Shown: piece by piece, positions 21,766 through 33,180 of the stretch
How the letters are laid out: the number at the start of each line of letters is the position of its first letter
Numbering within the stretch: the stretch's first letter is position 1
From: Mimachlamys varia
Lineage: Eukaryota; Mollusca; Bivalvia; Pectinida; Pectinidae
DNA length: 64,000 bases
Assembly (NCBI GenBank): GCA_947623455.1
Contig: OX392545.1
Coordinates: forward strand, 20,868,001 to 20,932,000
Direction of reading: 5' to 3'
Made by a program: the position numbers and the translations under genes
The notes under the pieces: model-generated
Database searches by the model: none
Told to the model about the DNA's origin: nothing
Seen by the model: only the letters and a program-made list of their open reading frames with translations

Positions 21766-22985
21766 CAAATTATATATATAAGAAAAAGGTTCAAACTGCT
21801 TCAAAACCAATTACATCACAAATTCAATAATCAAAACCAGAAGAGTTATCTTTTAAATCAAACAAGTTCTTTTCATATGAGATTTCACTGAATTGTTATC
21901 TGTGCATCAACATATATAATCCAACTTCATTGTTACATACAAAATCTACATTGCTATATAAGCAATTGTTACTTCATAAGTATGATAAAAAAACACATTA
22001 TTATTTTGAAAGTTTTTTTTATTATTTAATCATGTAGGCACAATAAATGGCAAGATTATTATACAATGTTTGCATGTGCATGAGCAAGTTATGAATTTCT
22101 GCCTCTCCAAAATTTTATTGAACATGCTTTATTTGATGTTTTAAAAAGTCAATTAACTGTCATATTGACAAGTTATATTGACTATTTATATATTATGAGT
22201 AAATAAAACATGGATTGGTCACTAACCGATAATAAATATCGGCCTTAGCAAGGTAAATAAAATGATGAGATTAAGTACTGAAATAAATCCGAGAAAACTT
22301 CACATAACATGCACTTGTAGACATACGTCTATGATATATTTTCCTGAAATATTAATTAGTTTACACAATTAAATTTAATTAAAATGTACCTCTCATTATT
22401 TTGCGATCCTGCAGCTAAGTATTGTTTTCTTGGATCAGCTAAGTATTGTTTTCTTGGATCTATCGAAATAGTGTTATGTATTTGAAACAATATTGTTCAA
22501 ATTTTTCACACAAATATCAACTATACTTCGATCATTATGTACCTTGAATTTAGATATAAGCCTATTGTGTGATGAGTAACAAAAAAATTGACAACATTGA
22601 ATTTGAAACCTGGTATATGGACATATGAATCGCAAATTATATCTAGATCTGTATAAAATGTAAATGCCATACTATGCTCTTGGCTCAGGATTGATTCGAC
22701 CAACTTGATATAGCTGCTTTATTAATTGTTCTTTTTCTTACACTATGCAAAGGTCTTAAACCATTGTTGCCAAAGACGAGTTTTCCAAAGTTAAGAACAA
22801 AAACTCATTTACTCCCACTAAACAGTTGATGAAGATGACATGTCCTTCATGAATGCATTGATGATTTAAATGACACTGAAAATTGTTGCTGTTACAGCAA
22901 GTTTTGGACCTTCACTAAGGTGTTTAGAGTAATTTTACACTTTTTGAGGGTTGAGAGCTAACCCCCCCCCCCCAAAAAAAAAAAA
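21766..22985. other. Intron 1 sequence, no gene seen
   Basis: Very AT-rich. Contains a short tandem pair cagctaagtattgttttctt at 22412-22458 and a C10-A12 run at about 22962-22986. Nothing coding is recognisable. Confidence 0.4.
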
Positions 22986-22989
22986 AGTT

Positions 22990-23560
22990 AAAGATATGGT
23001 TCTAATTGAAAATGTGCAGAGAGGATGGCAACTTATCCCACGACCTAAATCCCTATCGTATCCGTAACGCATGGAAAGACTAAATCTCCCCAACACTTTT
23101 ACATCCGGGGACCAGGGGTGATGTTATAAATGTTTTTAAAATAATGAACAATATATATGATAGTAGAGTTACCGAAAACTTTTTTCCAGTTAGACAAAAA
23201 CCTCTTCCAGTTAGAAAATAATTGTCATATTGGGCCAGGGCCATATTGTAAATAAGATGTCAATCTACATATGTCAACCTGTATAAATAAAAGATTTTAT
23301 TATTATTTTATTATTCACTCAGAATTTTTTTAAAAAGCGATGTCGACTTGATTGAAGGAAACACTTCCTTCAGTAATCAAATTGTTGATCTCTGGAACAG
23401 TCTTTCACTGTGGCACAATATATGGCATCGATGCAGAAAGTATTTTTCATTTTGAAATCCTGTTAGACAAATATATTGGAAAAATACTCAATTTTCATAT
23501 GAAGAACAATAATCCTTCAAATGCTACGTGTACATTGCACCGGAATGATATGATTTAATA
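22990..23560 (+). pseudogene. Non-LTR retrotransposon (LINE) 3'-end remnants
   Basis: The first block (about 23020-23220) translates, with frameshifts, to the C-terminal region common in LINE reverse transcriptases: an RPKSLSYP-like piece, ERMERLNLP-type context, then RGDVIN and FKIMNNIYDSRVTENFF. It is followed by aataaaagattttattatta, a polyadenylation-like tail. The second block (23340-23550) gives FSNQIVDLWNSLSL and later LDKYIG, the 'WNSLP...F...LD' ending of such proteins. Both are dead fragments in intron 1. Confidence 0.6.
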
Positions 23561-23943
23561 TATTTTTTGTAATTCATTGATATGGACATAGAGGCTTCCA
23601 GTCTGCGTCTATAATTTTTCCTAATGAATCCTAATAAAAGTGCCAAATTACTCTAAACATCTTAGTTTCAGTCCAAAACTTCCTGTAACAAATTCCCATG
23701 TCCCTGTGTGCTGGCACAGAAGTAAATATCACATAGAATACATATTACAGGAGTAAAAAATGTTAATGGACAAAGTGGAGTTACTGCCAAAATAAATACA
23801 TATAAGATATGTGTACTGTATAGTTCGTATGATCATTTATTATTCTGTGAATCAATAAATATGCTATTCTTTTTTTTGGGGGGGGGGGGGGGACTCAGGA
23901 CTGTTTAAATGGACTTATTGTGATGTAAACAATTAAATCAAAT

Positions 23944-24079
23944 CAGTTGCTTGAGTTTCTGTCAGTAAATAATAAATATATGTGTGAAATGAGCCTCCCA
24001 TTACAGTAATGTAATTCTGTATTGTGCCGCGGCTCCGTATCTATGAAAGTTATATACTGACAGAAACTCAAGCAACTGT
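23944..24079. repeat. Inverted repeat, ~26-bp arms
   Basis: tcagttgcttgagtttctgt plus cagta (23944-23968) is inverted at 24054-24078 (tactgacagaaactcaagca). Loop about 85 bp. Probably a small foldback MITE in intron 1. Confidence 0.75.
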
Positions 24080-24769
24080 GATTAAACTGAACTCCATCGG
24101 GCCCGTTGACACGACCTAAATCCGGGATTTTGACATAACTGTTCAAGGAGTGGCTTCGATCGGCAGAGAAATAATTTCCCTTTAATTTAGTATATGATAA
24201 ACTATGTGTCATGTCGTATAATTTCCTGTAGAAGTCATGAAACAACAGAAAACTGTCAAATTTCAGTTCATCGGACACTGAGCACTGCATGTCAACATAA
24301 AACATCCAAAAATTCCTAGTGGGTATTTTCTAAATCACGGCATATATGTTTACAAAGTTCAACCTCAATACAATGATACTACAATAAAAAAAGAACGTGT
24401 ATGCACCACGAGAATGCAGTCGTTGGCTAAAGGTACTCATCTGTCAAATCATGCTTCTCTAGCTCGTTACTGAGGTAAAGAACGTGGTAATCGATACCGG
24501 AAACGTGTCTGTTTGATAGCACGCACGCGCAGTACAGGTAAATTGGCTTCAGCGAGACAGTTACAGGTCGTCACGGTTCGGTGCACAAATACATAAGGTG
24601 GACAATTCATACGCTATATGAAAGTGGTGTTGCCAATCCCTGCTATCTAAGTCAGTGAGTATACTGTCAAGGGCTCACAGCAGATCATCTGATCTGGTCA
24701 CATTATACCGACAACGGGTGACCTAGTCGTTCCATTAAAACAAGAATCTCATTAACAAACACTTTCAGG
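24080..24769. other. Intron 1 sequence, one uncertain open frame
   Basis: A minus-strand frame of 120 codons (24305-23943) starts MFYVDMQCSVSDELKFDS. It runs through the inverted repeat above, has no domain I recognise and no splice or promoter support; I do not call it a gene. A fragment of the SINE-tail repeat is at about 24680-24740. Confidence 0.35.
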
Positions 24770-24933
24770 CAATCTGACGAAATGGCTTGCTGTAAGATGA
24801 CAGGTCGTTGGAAAAGTATTTTAAGTGTTAAGTAAAGGGGCGACAAAGGTCATCTGGACGTGACCTCTTATGGGATGCTGTCAGATCCTTGTAAAACGGA
24901 GTGAGAACAAGGATCTGTATTTTAATCAGATTG
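24770..24933. mobile_element. CAATCTGATT-family MITE, internally deleted
   Basis: The left terminus is cut to caatctg and joined directly to the internal gacgaaatggcttgctg; the right end ttttaatcagattg is intact. No clear target duplication. Confidence 0.7.
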
Positions 24934-25291
24934 CCTTGTTACAAGGATCCGACAACATCACATAAGAGGTCACGTCCAGATGACCTTTGTCGCCTCTTTA
25001 CTTAACACTTAAATAATTTTCCAACGACCTGTCATCTTGCAGCAAACCATTTCGTCACATTATTCCGCAAGAGTCATTTTTTTGTGATGAAATGACTAAA
25101 CGGAAAAATGTGTTTATGCAAGCTTGGTCGCCTCAAAATTTCACTGTCAAGATTCTGCCAGTAGTAATTTGATTGGCTAATGCGAAAGGTCATCGGGACA
25201 TGACCCTCTATTGGATTATCTCATATCTTAACGCAGCAGAGAGAAGTTTACGGAACGGCGCGGAGATCAAGATATGATTTTAATCAGATTG
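24934..25291. mobile_element. CAATCTGATT-family MITE, opposite orientation
   Basis: Begins ccttgttacaaggatccgac and ends gatatgattttaatcagatt plus g, with gtcacattattccg and gatgaaatgactaaacgg in the middle. Abuts the previous copy in reverse orientation, an arrangement also seen at 37.5-38.3 kb and 8.9-9.8 kb. Confidence 0.7.
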
Positions 25292-25379
25292 GGAACAAAC
25301 ATGAAAGCCGTTTATCTGAGCACGCTACATGTACAATATAAGTGATTTAACTATTTGGTAATTGAGAAAAAGTCGTTTG

Positions 25380-25698
25380 AAGATTTAAAGCGTCAAGATC
25401 TAACATCTCATACAGGGTCAAGTTCATGTGAACTTTTGCATTAGCTAATCAGACGTCTTCTTTCAGAATCTTTATTATGAATATTATAAAAATCTTGCAT
25501 ATGTTCTGTACATTTCGTCACAAAAAAGTTAATTTGCTGTGACGAAATGACTTGCTGGAAATGACGGCGTCATTGGAAAAGTCTACTAATGTGAAGTAAG
25601 AAGGCGACAAAGGGTCCAAGAACATGACCTCTTATGCGGTATTTTTAGATCCTTATGGAAAGGGGAGTGAGAGTAAAGATATGCAGAATAATCAGATT
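25380..25698. mobile_element. CAATCTGATT-family MITE, diverged
   Basis: Contains cgtcaagatctaacatctca, tttcgtcacaaaaaagtt, gtgacgaaatgacttgctgg, aggcgacaaag and ends agaataatcagattg. The left end is lost. Confidence 0.65.
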
Positions 25699-25794
25699 GT
25701 ACCTAATATTTTGTAATATGGCTGGAGTGTATGCTAGATTTTCCCTGTCCAATTTCCTGTTTTCCTCAAAAGGTGAGTAGAAAACAAATGAAAG

Positions 25795-26012
25795 CCAAAG
25801 CGTCAACAACACCATAATCCGAACTCAAAATCGATTAAACTAAAGGCGAAATAGGAACAAATGGATACTCTCGCAAAAGAGAATAAGACTAGGTGTTCCG
25901 GTAGAGTAAGCGTCTTCTGCTTCATCGACGACACCCGCCATATAAATCTTTGTCGCATCCAAGTAAACACTAAGTGCTATTTTTAGCACAAACAGATCAG
26001 CAATATTTGCTT
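25795..26012 (-). mobile_element. 5'-truncated retroelement 3' end (Penelope-like family)
   Basis: Shares with 49880-50172, in reverse, the chain caaagcgtcaacaac, cataatccgaactcaaaatc, gattaaactaa, cgtcttctgcttcatcgacg and cgccatataaatctttgtcg. These blocks are the 3' untranslated part of the element whose RT is at 49317. Only the tail is left. Confidence 0.6.
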
Positions 26013-26106
26013 CCCTATTTATCGAATCACGCAACGTGTTAATTTCGCCATCAGCCAATCAGAATACTGGAAACAAACGAGAGTTCGGCATCACTTGTTT
26101 TAAAAT

Positions 26107-26240
26107 ATGGCAGGCGAGATACCCAAGCAACCTTTCGGTACAATAAACGAAGAGGAATTACAAGATATTTTGAAGAAAAGAACACTTTGAAAAGTATAAC
26201 AAAATTTGCCCGGCAATATTTAAGTGCCACAATGTCGGTT
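26107..26240 (+). pseudogene. Short N-terminal relic, possibly of a tyrosine-recombinase (Crypton)-type protein
   Basis: ATG at 26107 gives MAGEIPKQPFGTINEEELQD, then ILKKRTL and a stop; one base shifted it continues KSITKFARQYLSA. The 'xxFxxxxEEELxxILxxK' opening is common in molluscan proteins with a Crypton-type recombinase region. Too little remains to be sure. Confidence 0.25.
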
Positions 26241-26372
26241 GCGAGTTGTTCTATTGTTAATTTCTATTCATTTGTTTTAGTTGGCCATATTACAAAACAT
26301 TTATTGCCTTTTGTTTTCGGTGTACACGAGAAGTCATTTAAGACATTTGACCCCCTATGACCTAATAAGGAT

Positions 26373-26490
26373 AGTTGGTTGGTTGTTTTTACGTCCTATT
26401 AACAGCCATGGTCATTTAAGAACGGCTTTCGGTGTAAGCGATGTGGGTGTGTGTTGAGAGCGTGTGTAGACATATGTGACACTGAATGTC
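26373..26490 (-). repeat. Dispersed repeat with SINE-type tail, fragment
   Basis: ggttggttgtttttacgtcc followed by tattaacagccatggtcatt and gcgatgtgggtgtgtgttga, the tail and adjacent body of the 6019-6240 unit in minus orientation. It lies in intron 1, about 170 bp before exon 2. Confidence 0.65.
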
Positions 26491-26661
26491 AATCGTTTGA
26501 TTGAACACGCTTGATACCCCTCATTTATGTTCGATTCTATCTGTTTTAACATAAAGATGAGTATGTATATCTTCAGAGGGGTACTATTTAAATGGAGTCA
26601 TCGATGGATTTTTTTTCTATTTTACGTTTCCATTCATGCTTTCTCGGTTTTTTGTTTTCAG

Positions 26662-26740
26662 GTATCTTGCGATTTGCTGAATTGCCCCAAGAATACAATA
26701 TGTGTTAAACTACGAGATAACACCACAGTTTGCCATCCAG
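26662..26740 (+). CDS. Secreted PAN/C-type lectin protein, exon 2 (Cys-rich EGF-like piece)
   Basis: A strong acceptor (long pyrimidine tract, ttttgttttcag at 26650-26661) precedes VSCDLLNCPKNTICVKLRDN and then TTVCHPG. Four cysteines in a C-x4-C-x5-C-x9-C spacing resemble the first half of an EGF-like or linker module between PAN and lectin domains. The exon is 79 bp: phase 0 at entry (agreeing with exon 1) and phase 1 at exit, before the donor gtaaag at 26741. Small, but the phase agreement with both neighbours makes it convincing. Confidence 0.75.
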
Positions 26741-27094
26741 GTAAAGTATAATGTTATTGGATTACTAATTCGTGTTGTCGCTTTGTTACTATCTGCAAAC
26801 GTAGACGCCAGCATACTCTTCTGTTTACCCGACTCACCCTCAAACAAAAAATTAATAAAATAGTTTCTATATCCATTCAGATGACGTAACACATACATAT
26901 ACTGCACCTTTTAAATTTAATAAAAACAGTGTGCCAAACCAATTTATCAAACTGAATCATACACCTGTTTTATCCTCTTCAGTGATGTTAGGGGCCAAAA
27001 GGTGGGAATTTAAAATCAAAATTTAGGTTATTTATGACTAGCAAACAGGACATTGTAATCTATTCCACAAATTAATATTCATTATATATTGCAG

Positions 27095-27283
27095 AGCCAT
27101 GTCGACGGGCAGACTACTTGCAGTCCTCTAAATTGAACTTTTGCTTCAAAATTCACGATACATTATCCACATCCGCCGAGGCAGAGCAAACATGCAATGG
27201 CGAAAATGCAACTCTGACCGTGGTCAATTCTGAAGAGAAATTGGACTACTACGACAGTCAGCATCTCAAATTCAAATATTCGA
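27095..27283 (+). CDS. Secreted PAN/C-type lectin protein, exon 3 (N-terminal half of C-type lectin domain)
   Basis: Acceptor atatattgcag ends at 27094. The exon reads EPCRRADYLQSSKLNFCFKI, then HDTLSTSAEAEQTCNGENAT and LTVVNSEEKLDYY: the typical lectin-domain opening, with 'C..F......S...A...C...A.L..V.S.E'. The extra N-terminal Cys pair indicates a long-form domain. It enters in phase 1 and leaves in phase 1 at the donor gtaagt (27284). Intron 2 is 354 bp; intron 3 is about 12.9 kb and holds a large share of the window's transposons. The second half of the domain is at 40156. Confidence 0.82.
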
Positions 27284-27865
27284 GTAAGTTTAGACCATAT
27301 CAATTATCAATATCAAGGCGCTATGCTCGCTTTCACTCCTGCAACCTGGCTATGTCGTAGTGAACACCTAATAATGTCTTTGATTTAAAACACCTGACTT
27401 GTCGTTAAGCTGTTACTTGCTCTTTTCATATTACAGGCGAAACGCCAAAGGCATTGCATCATAGCCTTCGACTTTGCCACGACATATTCCGGTGGTGCAG
27501 TGAGCGAAAATAAGCATTTGTCTTGGTAAACAGAATGGACGGTATCACGTCTGGTTACTTAAAGAGTCTTTCACTCCTTTTGGGGAGTGAAACGGGAGAA
27601 TCTCAACCAGAGGGGTAAGGTTCTTAAGTTACCAAACCCTCGGCAAGCCTCGTGTTTGGCAGCTTTAGAATCTTACCCTGTTAAACCTCGTCATATTTTA
27701 CCTTATATTGACGTTGCATCAATGCAAGACAATAGTGATGTGATTGAATTGTCGACGTGACGTCATTGTATTGTTGCCGTGACGTCACGGCAAAAATGCA
27801 ATTGTTGAGAACGTGCAAAAAGCACGTCTAGCTTGTCCCAACCCTAGGGTGGGATAAGAAAATAT
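27284..27865. other. Start of intron 3, no gene seen
   Basis: Unassigned intronic sequence. A palindromic stretch ttgccgtgacgtcacggcaa lies at about 27772-27791. Confidence 0.4.
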
Positions 27866-27867
27866 CA

Positions 27868-28000
27868 CAGGTAAAATCAATTAGAGAATACCGAAGCGTT
27901 GACCATCCAAACTTAAAATCGATTAAACTAGAGGCAAAATAAGAACAAAGGAAAGATTTACATGGAGACCACTTAAAGATGCGTTGTTTATGTCAAAATA
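27868..28000 (-). mobile_element. Penelope-like 3' end fragment
   Basis: gagaataccgaagcgttgac, aaaatcgattaaactagagg and caaaggaaagatttacatgg match the reverse of the 3' end near 50080-50172. The terminal gagaataccgaagcgtt recurs in at least five copies, marking the element's 3' end. Confidence 0.6.
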
Positions 28001-28014
28001 CCAGCTACGGTTAT

Positions 28015-28265
28015 TAAAGACGGCCTCTCGTTGTATACGACTTGTACGATGAGTGCCTGTGTATTTGTCACAGTCAGGCCGCGGTAAGTTCGTGGGACCC
28101 CTCGCAATATTGCGATTCTCATATAATCGGCTAAAGATCCAGACTATCGCAAAAAGGCTTACACGAACATACCGCAACGTCCAAAATACTCACACCCACA
28201 TTGCATACACCGGGAGGCCGTCCCTATATGACCCTGGCTGTTAATAGGACGTAAAAACAATCAAC
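28015..28265 (+). repeat. Dispersed repeat with SINE-type tail
   Basis: Contains gacggcctctcgttgtatac, cacgaacataccgcaacgtc and the tail ccctatatgaccctggctgt with taataggacgtaaaaacaat. Plus orientation copy of the 6019-6240 unit. Confidence 0.6.
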
Positions 28266-28316
28266 CAAACAAATCCAAATTTTACGTCACTGTATCACAA
28301 CTACATACATAACTTT

Positions 28317-28661
28317 GCCTTTCTTGATAGCAACATCCTTGCTTCTCCATCCTACGGTGTGAACATGTTGTAGTTGATTCGTTATTCTAGGGCTTGCTCT
28401 GAATATCGATATCTCGTGATAGATGTCAACTGCTGACGAACAAACTTGCGGCACAGAGATTCGGGAGATGTAGGTTGATGAAAACTATTGGCGGCAAATT
28501 TTATGGTCGCCATCTTGATCTCGTCAAGAAATATTCAGTATCTTTGTGAGATATGAAGATGGAGGTTATTAGTTTGCTTATTAGTGTGCTTACTTTTTGT
28601 GATTTACTCGGTTCTCATCTTGAGGATTGATGCTTACTTGGACGTTACCAAGATTTACATG
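28317..28661 (+). pseudogene. Penelope-like RT C-terminal fragment and 3' end
   Basis: tttcttgatagcaacatcct to tcgtcaagaaatattcagta parallels 49660-49875 (SNIPASPTYGVYMSQ, RYSRACSK, FYGRR), with stops such as tag where Gln is expected in MSQL. Followed by the shared 3' untranslated blocks. Confidence 0.6.
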
Positions 28662-29740
28662 GCGTCCCAGATACACACGCTCTGTAACAAAGCAAGAGTG
28701 ACAAGTTGTTGTTTTTTTATCGTTTCCTCCAGGTGTTAGTTGTCGTCGGTCCGTCCATTCCCGTGATCTGTATCGCTCTCCCTAATCTTAAAGCCCATAC
28801 CCATAGTTATGCCCCCCAAATTCTAAAGGGTCGTGTGCAACAGATAGATTTTAATCTGCTGTTAAATCATCGCTTAGTAGACCACCTATTAACCCTGCGC
28901 GAACTAATTACAGCCAAATAATTACTATCGTACGGTTTTACTAAATGAAAGCACATTGTGTTTTAAGCCCGTTTGTGTACATCTACGTAGTAAATCAAAG
29001 TCCGATAAAACCCACTTTGTTACAACTCTCAACACATCCACCCACATTGCAGTCGTCCTTACATTACCCTGACTGTTAATATGACTAAACCATGTAGAAA
29101 CAAATGGACCACTGTTACATAATCGGTAACGTGCTGTTGTGGAACGCATTTCAAATTAAAACCAAATCCGTCTTAGAGATAACTGTTCTGCTAGTCCGCG
29201 AGTGTCAATTATTTGGCGTTAATATATTAGTTCATGATAAGCCGTTAATAAATAATTAAAACTTCTCAAGGAAATAGCTTCCCTTTCACTTATTAACGCC
29301 ATTGAAATTCACCTAGGACCTATTTACCCTTTACACCCAATTAAGCATGCAAGGGATAGACGCTTATATTAGAATACCAACAATACGGTTATAATATCAT
29401 GATCTTAGGGATTACATGCTTACTATTCACAGTATAGGGAAAGGCAAATCTCGTTATACATAGCAACAACCCTAAGACGTGATAATGAACTCAGCTATAT
29501 TCCGAAAGTGAGCACGCTAACACGCTAATAGGCGTGTTAATCGATTTACTGTTCCAAACACCAAAGGTCATACATAATTCAGATAATCCAAAACACGATC
29601 ATCTAGGAACAATGTCTATATTTGGAATATTGTATACAAATGTAGACTATGGTTTGCATTGAATGGAAAACCTGACTTGTCTTTTTAGCATTAAAACATT
29701 CAAAGGAAAAGGTTCTGTCTCCAGGACGAGAAAAACGTCA
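28662..29740. other. Intron 3 sequence, no gene seen
   Basis: A 71-codon frame at 28706-28921 has no recognised domain. The rest is AT-rich and unassigned. Confidence 0.35.
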
Positions 29741-29743
29741 AAC

Positions 29744-29965
29744 AATGACAGTTGCTATTCCCTGCTTGACGCTCAGCATTATGGGAGTTGAACGACAGGT
29801 TCCAACGTTGTCAGTATAATGTGACCAGATAGGGTGTTCTGCTGGGGTCTTCGGCAGTATACTTCCGTGTGGTAGCTCATTAAATCGGCAAAGGTCTGGA
29901 CGATCGCCAAGAGACTTGCATGAACATATCGCAGACTCCCAAAATACACACACACTAAGTCCGTC
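29744..29965 (+). repeat. Dispersed repeat with SINE-type tail, 3' truncated
   Basis: Begins attccctgcttgacgctcag, then cagtataatgtgaccagata, ggtgttctgctggggtcttc and gcagactcccaaaatacaca; ends without the full tail. Confidence 0.6.
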
Positions 29966-30251
29966 CGTCCTAATTGAGTTTAACTTGGTTTTGATTGTGA
30001 TCCCCACCCTAATATATACCATTGCTTGGCATAAAGAGACTACACACAATCATGATATTATGATTGGTCCTAGCAGAATCAATTTCTGAATCATAACGTT
30101 TAAACGGTTGAGATTACCACCCAAAAACTATATATACAATTGCTTGGCATAAAAAGACAAATGCTATCATGTTATTAGCAATGATGTCAGGGTCTGGTCA
30201 CAGCCCTCAGGGAACCAAGTTTCTCAGTTGAACTTTAAAACAGTTGAGAAA

Positions 30252-31080
30252 ATAAATAAGAGAATACCGAAGCGTTAACAAAATCATAATCCAAACTCAA
30301 AATCGATTAAACCAGGGGCAAATATGAACAAAGGAAAGATTTACATGGAGACTTATAAAAGTACAAGGGAATAAGACCAGGTGATCCGGAAGATAGGCGT
30401 CTTCTGCTTCATTGCCACTGACACCCGCCATGTAAATCTTTGTCACATCAAAGTGTACATCAAGTTCTCAAAATGAGAACCTAGTATCATTGTCAATCAC
30501 AAGTAAACACACTAATGAGCATACTCAAAAACGTCCATCTTTATATCACTAAGATACAGAATATTTCTCAATGAGACAAAGATGGTGACCAAAAAACTTG
30601 CCCATAGTCTGATCAACCTGCATCTCTCGAATCCTTGTGTTGTTAGTTTGTTTTTCAGCAGTCGACATCGATCATCGAAAATCAAGATATTTAGAGCAAG
30701 CCGTAGAATATTGAATCAACCCCGACATATAAATACCATAGGTTGAAGAAGCAGGGATGTTATAAATACCATAGGTTGAAGAAGCAGGGATGTTATAAAT
30801 ACCATAGGTTGAAGAAGCAGGGATGTTACTATCATGAAATGGAAAGTTTACGATCGGAAAATTGAAATCATCACGTATATATTATAGCTAAGTAGTAAGC
30901 TGTCGATGCTGGTCGTAGTTTAAGTAGAGATCGAGGTAAGCAGCTGATGTAGAAGAGTCTGTTGTGTCCTTTATTTCAAGTTCACAAGGGTTTATAAGAT
31001 CGACGTGGTCTGCAAACTTCTTGTTGTTTATAGACAACTCATCGTCGATATATCTGAAAGTGAAGCTGTTTTCCACGAAC
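30252..31080 (-). pseudogene. Penelope-like RT fragment with in-frame triplication, and 3' end
   Basis: Minus strand from 31076: TFRYIDDELSINNKKFADHV and LEIKDTTDSSTSAAYLDLYL, nearly identical to 49430-49580, keeping the YIDD catalytic motif. After a stop in the frame it continues in the C-terminal region, where a 33-bp unit (11 codons, NIPASSTYGIY) is repeated three times (about 30728-30826). The 3' tail runs to gagaataccgaagcgttaac at 30252. Dead copy in intron 3. Confidence 0.7.
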
Positions 31081-31090
31081 TATATTTCGT

Positions 31091-31215
31091 ACGTGAAACG
31101 TTTCCGACTCTCGAAAACGAGCACGCGCTACGGGCTGTTCGGCCATTTCAACATACCAGTGTTTCTTGGAACTACAATTTGTTCTATTTTATGGTCGAAA
31201 TTATTTTTCGGGTAT
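31091..31215 (+). repeat. Dispersed repeat, pair with 12467-12595
   Basis: cgtgaaacgtttccgactct and cgaaaacgagcacgcgctac match the earlier copy. It abuts the RT fragment at 31080, so it could be a 5' part of that element or an older neighbour. Confidence 0.5.
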
Positions 31216-31345
31216 GGTTGGAAGTGGAAATGTATGAATATATGTATACTTGCCTTTCGGGCAGATTAGCTACAAACGGATTTAAACGTGCTCATAATAA
31301 GATTATTACTGCCGAATTCAATACCATATCTAAAGGTGGTTGCTA

Positions 31346-32080
31346 AATATTCCAATATTTTCTTCCTGAAAGTCACTTTCCTTATTGATCATCCCCCTGC
31401 CCTGCTACCGGTTATCGTTTTTTTTTTTCAATTAAAGCGTTCATCTCTGAAATGTAATTAAATTAAGGTTGCCTAGTGAAAGGGTAAATCGGTCATGGGT
31501 GAATTTCAATTACGTAAGTATGAGAAGTGAAAATTATTTCCTCTATGAGTTTTGATAATTTATTCATGCCTAATTATGGACATATCTATTTGCGCCTAAT
31601 AATGAAGCAGTTATCATCCAATCTACACTTTCAGTCAGATTAGGAGGCCGTTATTTCCAGTGGGATTCGGTTTTAAATAGCATTTGGATTTTGTTGCGCA
31701 ACAGCACGGTGTATTGGCTACGTGTGTTCGAAACTGGTGATTTGTTTGTTTTTTTCACTTCACTAGGATGGATCTAGGCATTTTGTCCTCGATAATAATA
31801 TTGCCAATTCACAGTATAAGAACTCAGCTCTCGGGCGCTTTAGTGAAGCTCTTTAATGGTAGCATATGCGTGCATAAACTAGAGTTGTTTCCTCTTGTTG
31901 CTACTCTTTGCCTTTGATTGTTTTCGTCCGGACGTAGCCCTCAGTAAATATAAAAAAAATACTACGGTCTTTTAAGGCTTTGCCTTTGTCATATAAAGGA
32001 GTGGACTAGTTCTTTACTTTATACTTAAAGCTGAACGTTAACGTTTTGTTCGATTTTAGTTTTTGTAAAAATCATAAAAT
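31346..32080. other. Intron 3 sequence, no gene seen
   Basis: No gene or clear repeat. A self-complementary cgtccggacg near 31926 is discussed among the rejected items. Confidence 0.35.
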
Positions 32081-32081
32081 A

Positions 32082-32230
32082 GAGAATACCGGAGCGGCAA
32101 CAAAACTATAATCCTAACTCAAAATCGATAAAACCAACTGTTAAAGTACAAGAGAATCAGAACAGGTGTTTCGGAAGAGTTAAGTCAGCGACTTCTGCTC
32201 CATCTTAGTCACATCCACACCTAATGTACC
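32082..32230 (-). mobile_element. Penelope-like 3' end fragment, minus
   Basis: agagaataccggagcggcaa, ataatcctaactcaaaatcg and cagcgacttctgctccatct match the family's 3' end in reverse. It faces the plus-strand copy at 32525. Confidence 0.5.
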
Positions 32231-32524
32231 CCAAGGTTTAGATCACATGTGCCTCAAACAAATGAAGGTGCGCGGTAAATAAGTCATTACCCCGATCGGA
32301 CGCACCACAAGTATTGGTACCTGCCCGACCGGGAGGATTTCCTCGTAATTTTTCATTAGAACCCCCTAGGAAACATCCGGACCAACAAGAAAGATTTTTT
32401 TATGATATGTGGGGGAAAAAAGGAAACATTCAACCAGAAGGGTTTTCAAATTTTGCCAAAAATAAAAAATTACAATTATGTGCTAAACGCCCCATCGAGA
32501 CAGTGAAGGTTATCAGGGCTAAAA

Positions 32525-32990
32525 ACATGGTACTAACTGGAACTGAAATTTCTCCAACCTATGATGTTTACATGTGGCAGATGATTTGTTATTCAAGGGC
32601 TTGCTCTAAATAGCGAGATTTTCGTGATCGATGTCTAAAAGGACTTGGGAGATGCAGTTTTTTCAGAACTGGCAAGTTTTATGGTCGCCATCTTTGTATC
32701 TTTAAGTGATATGAAGTCAAGACTTTTGAGTATGCTCATAAGTGTGTTAACTTGTTGTGATTTACAATGCTGATTCAGTTCTCTTTTGAGGACTTGATGT
32801 TTGTCGGATGTGACCAATATTTACATGGCGGATTTCGTCGATGAAGCAGAAAACGTGTACTCTTTCGGAACCCCCGTTCTTGTTCTTTTGCACTTAAACA
32901 AGGGCATCCATAAACATATTTCTTTTGTTCATATGTTGCTCTAGTTTAATCGATTTTCTGTTCGGATTATCGTTTTGTTAGTGCTTCGGT
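32525..32990 (+). pseudogene. Penelope-like RT C-terminal fragment and 3' end, plus
   Basis: ctccaacctatgatgtttac, ttcaagggcttgctctaaat and ttttatggtcgccatctttg match 49690-49860. 3' blocks gtcgatgaagcagaaaacgt and tagtttaatcgattttctgt follow. Upstream 32314-32515 is open for 99 codons together with this piece but has no recognisable domain. Confidence 0.55.
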
Positions 32991-33069
32991 ATTTCTATTA
33001 TATGGAAAATGAGAATAAGTAATCATTGAAACAAACACTTGTAAAATCTAGGAAATATTTCTTCTATTA

Positions 33070-33180
33070 CTAAATTCAAATTTAAAAAGGGGCAGCACAT
33101 GTGTGTGTTACGTCATCTCCTATTGACTGTGTAAACATGATGTAATACAATTAAAATTACATGAATTAACAAGAAGCACA
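33070..33180 (+). repeat. 3' part of the hammerhead-associated repeat
   Basis: aaatttaaaaaggggcagca and catgtgtgtgttacgtcatc match the sequence just downstream of the hammerheads at 41225 and 62659. No ribozyme core is present here. Confidence 0.5.

Noticed and set aside
23860..23895. T-run followed by a long G-run
   Set aside because: Not a telomeric repeat; a simple homopolymer, possibly a polymerase or assembly artefact.
23943..24305. 120-codon minus-strand frame
   Set aside because: Runs through an inverted repeat, no domain, no splice or promoter evidence.
31915..31965. Possible further hammerhead (gtccggacgaaaac on the minus strand)
   Set aside because: The upstream core reads CTGAGGG rather than CUGANGA, and no stem I partner exists.
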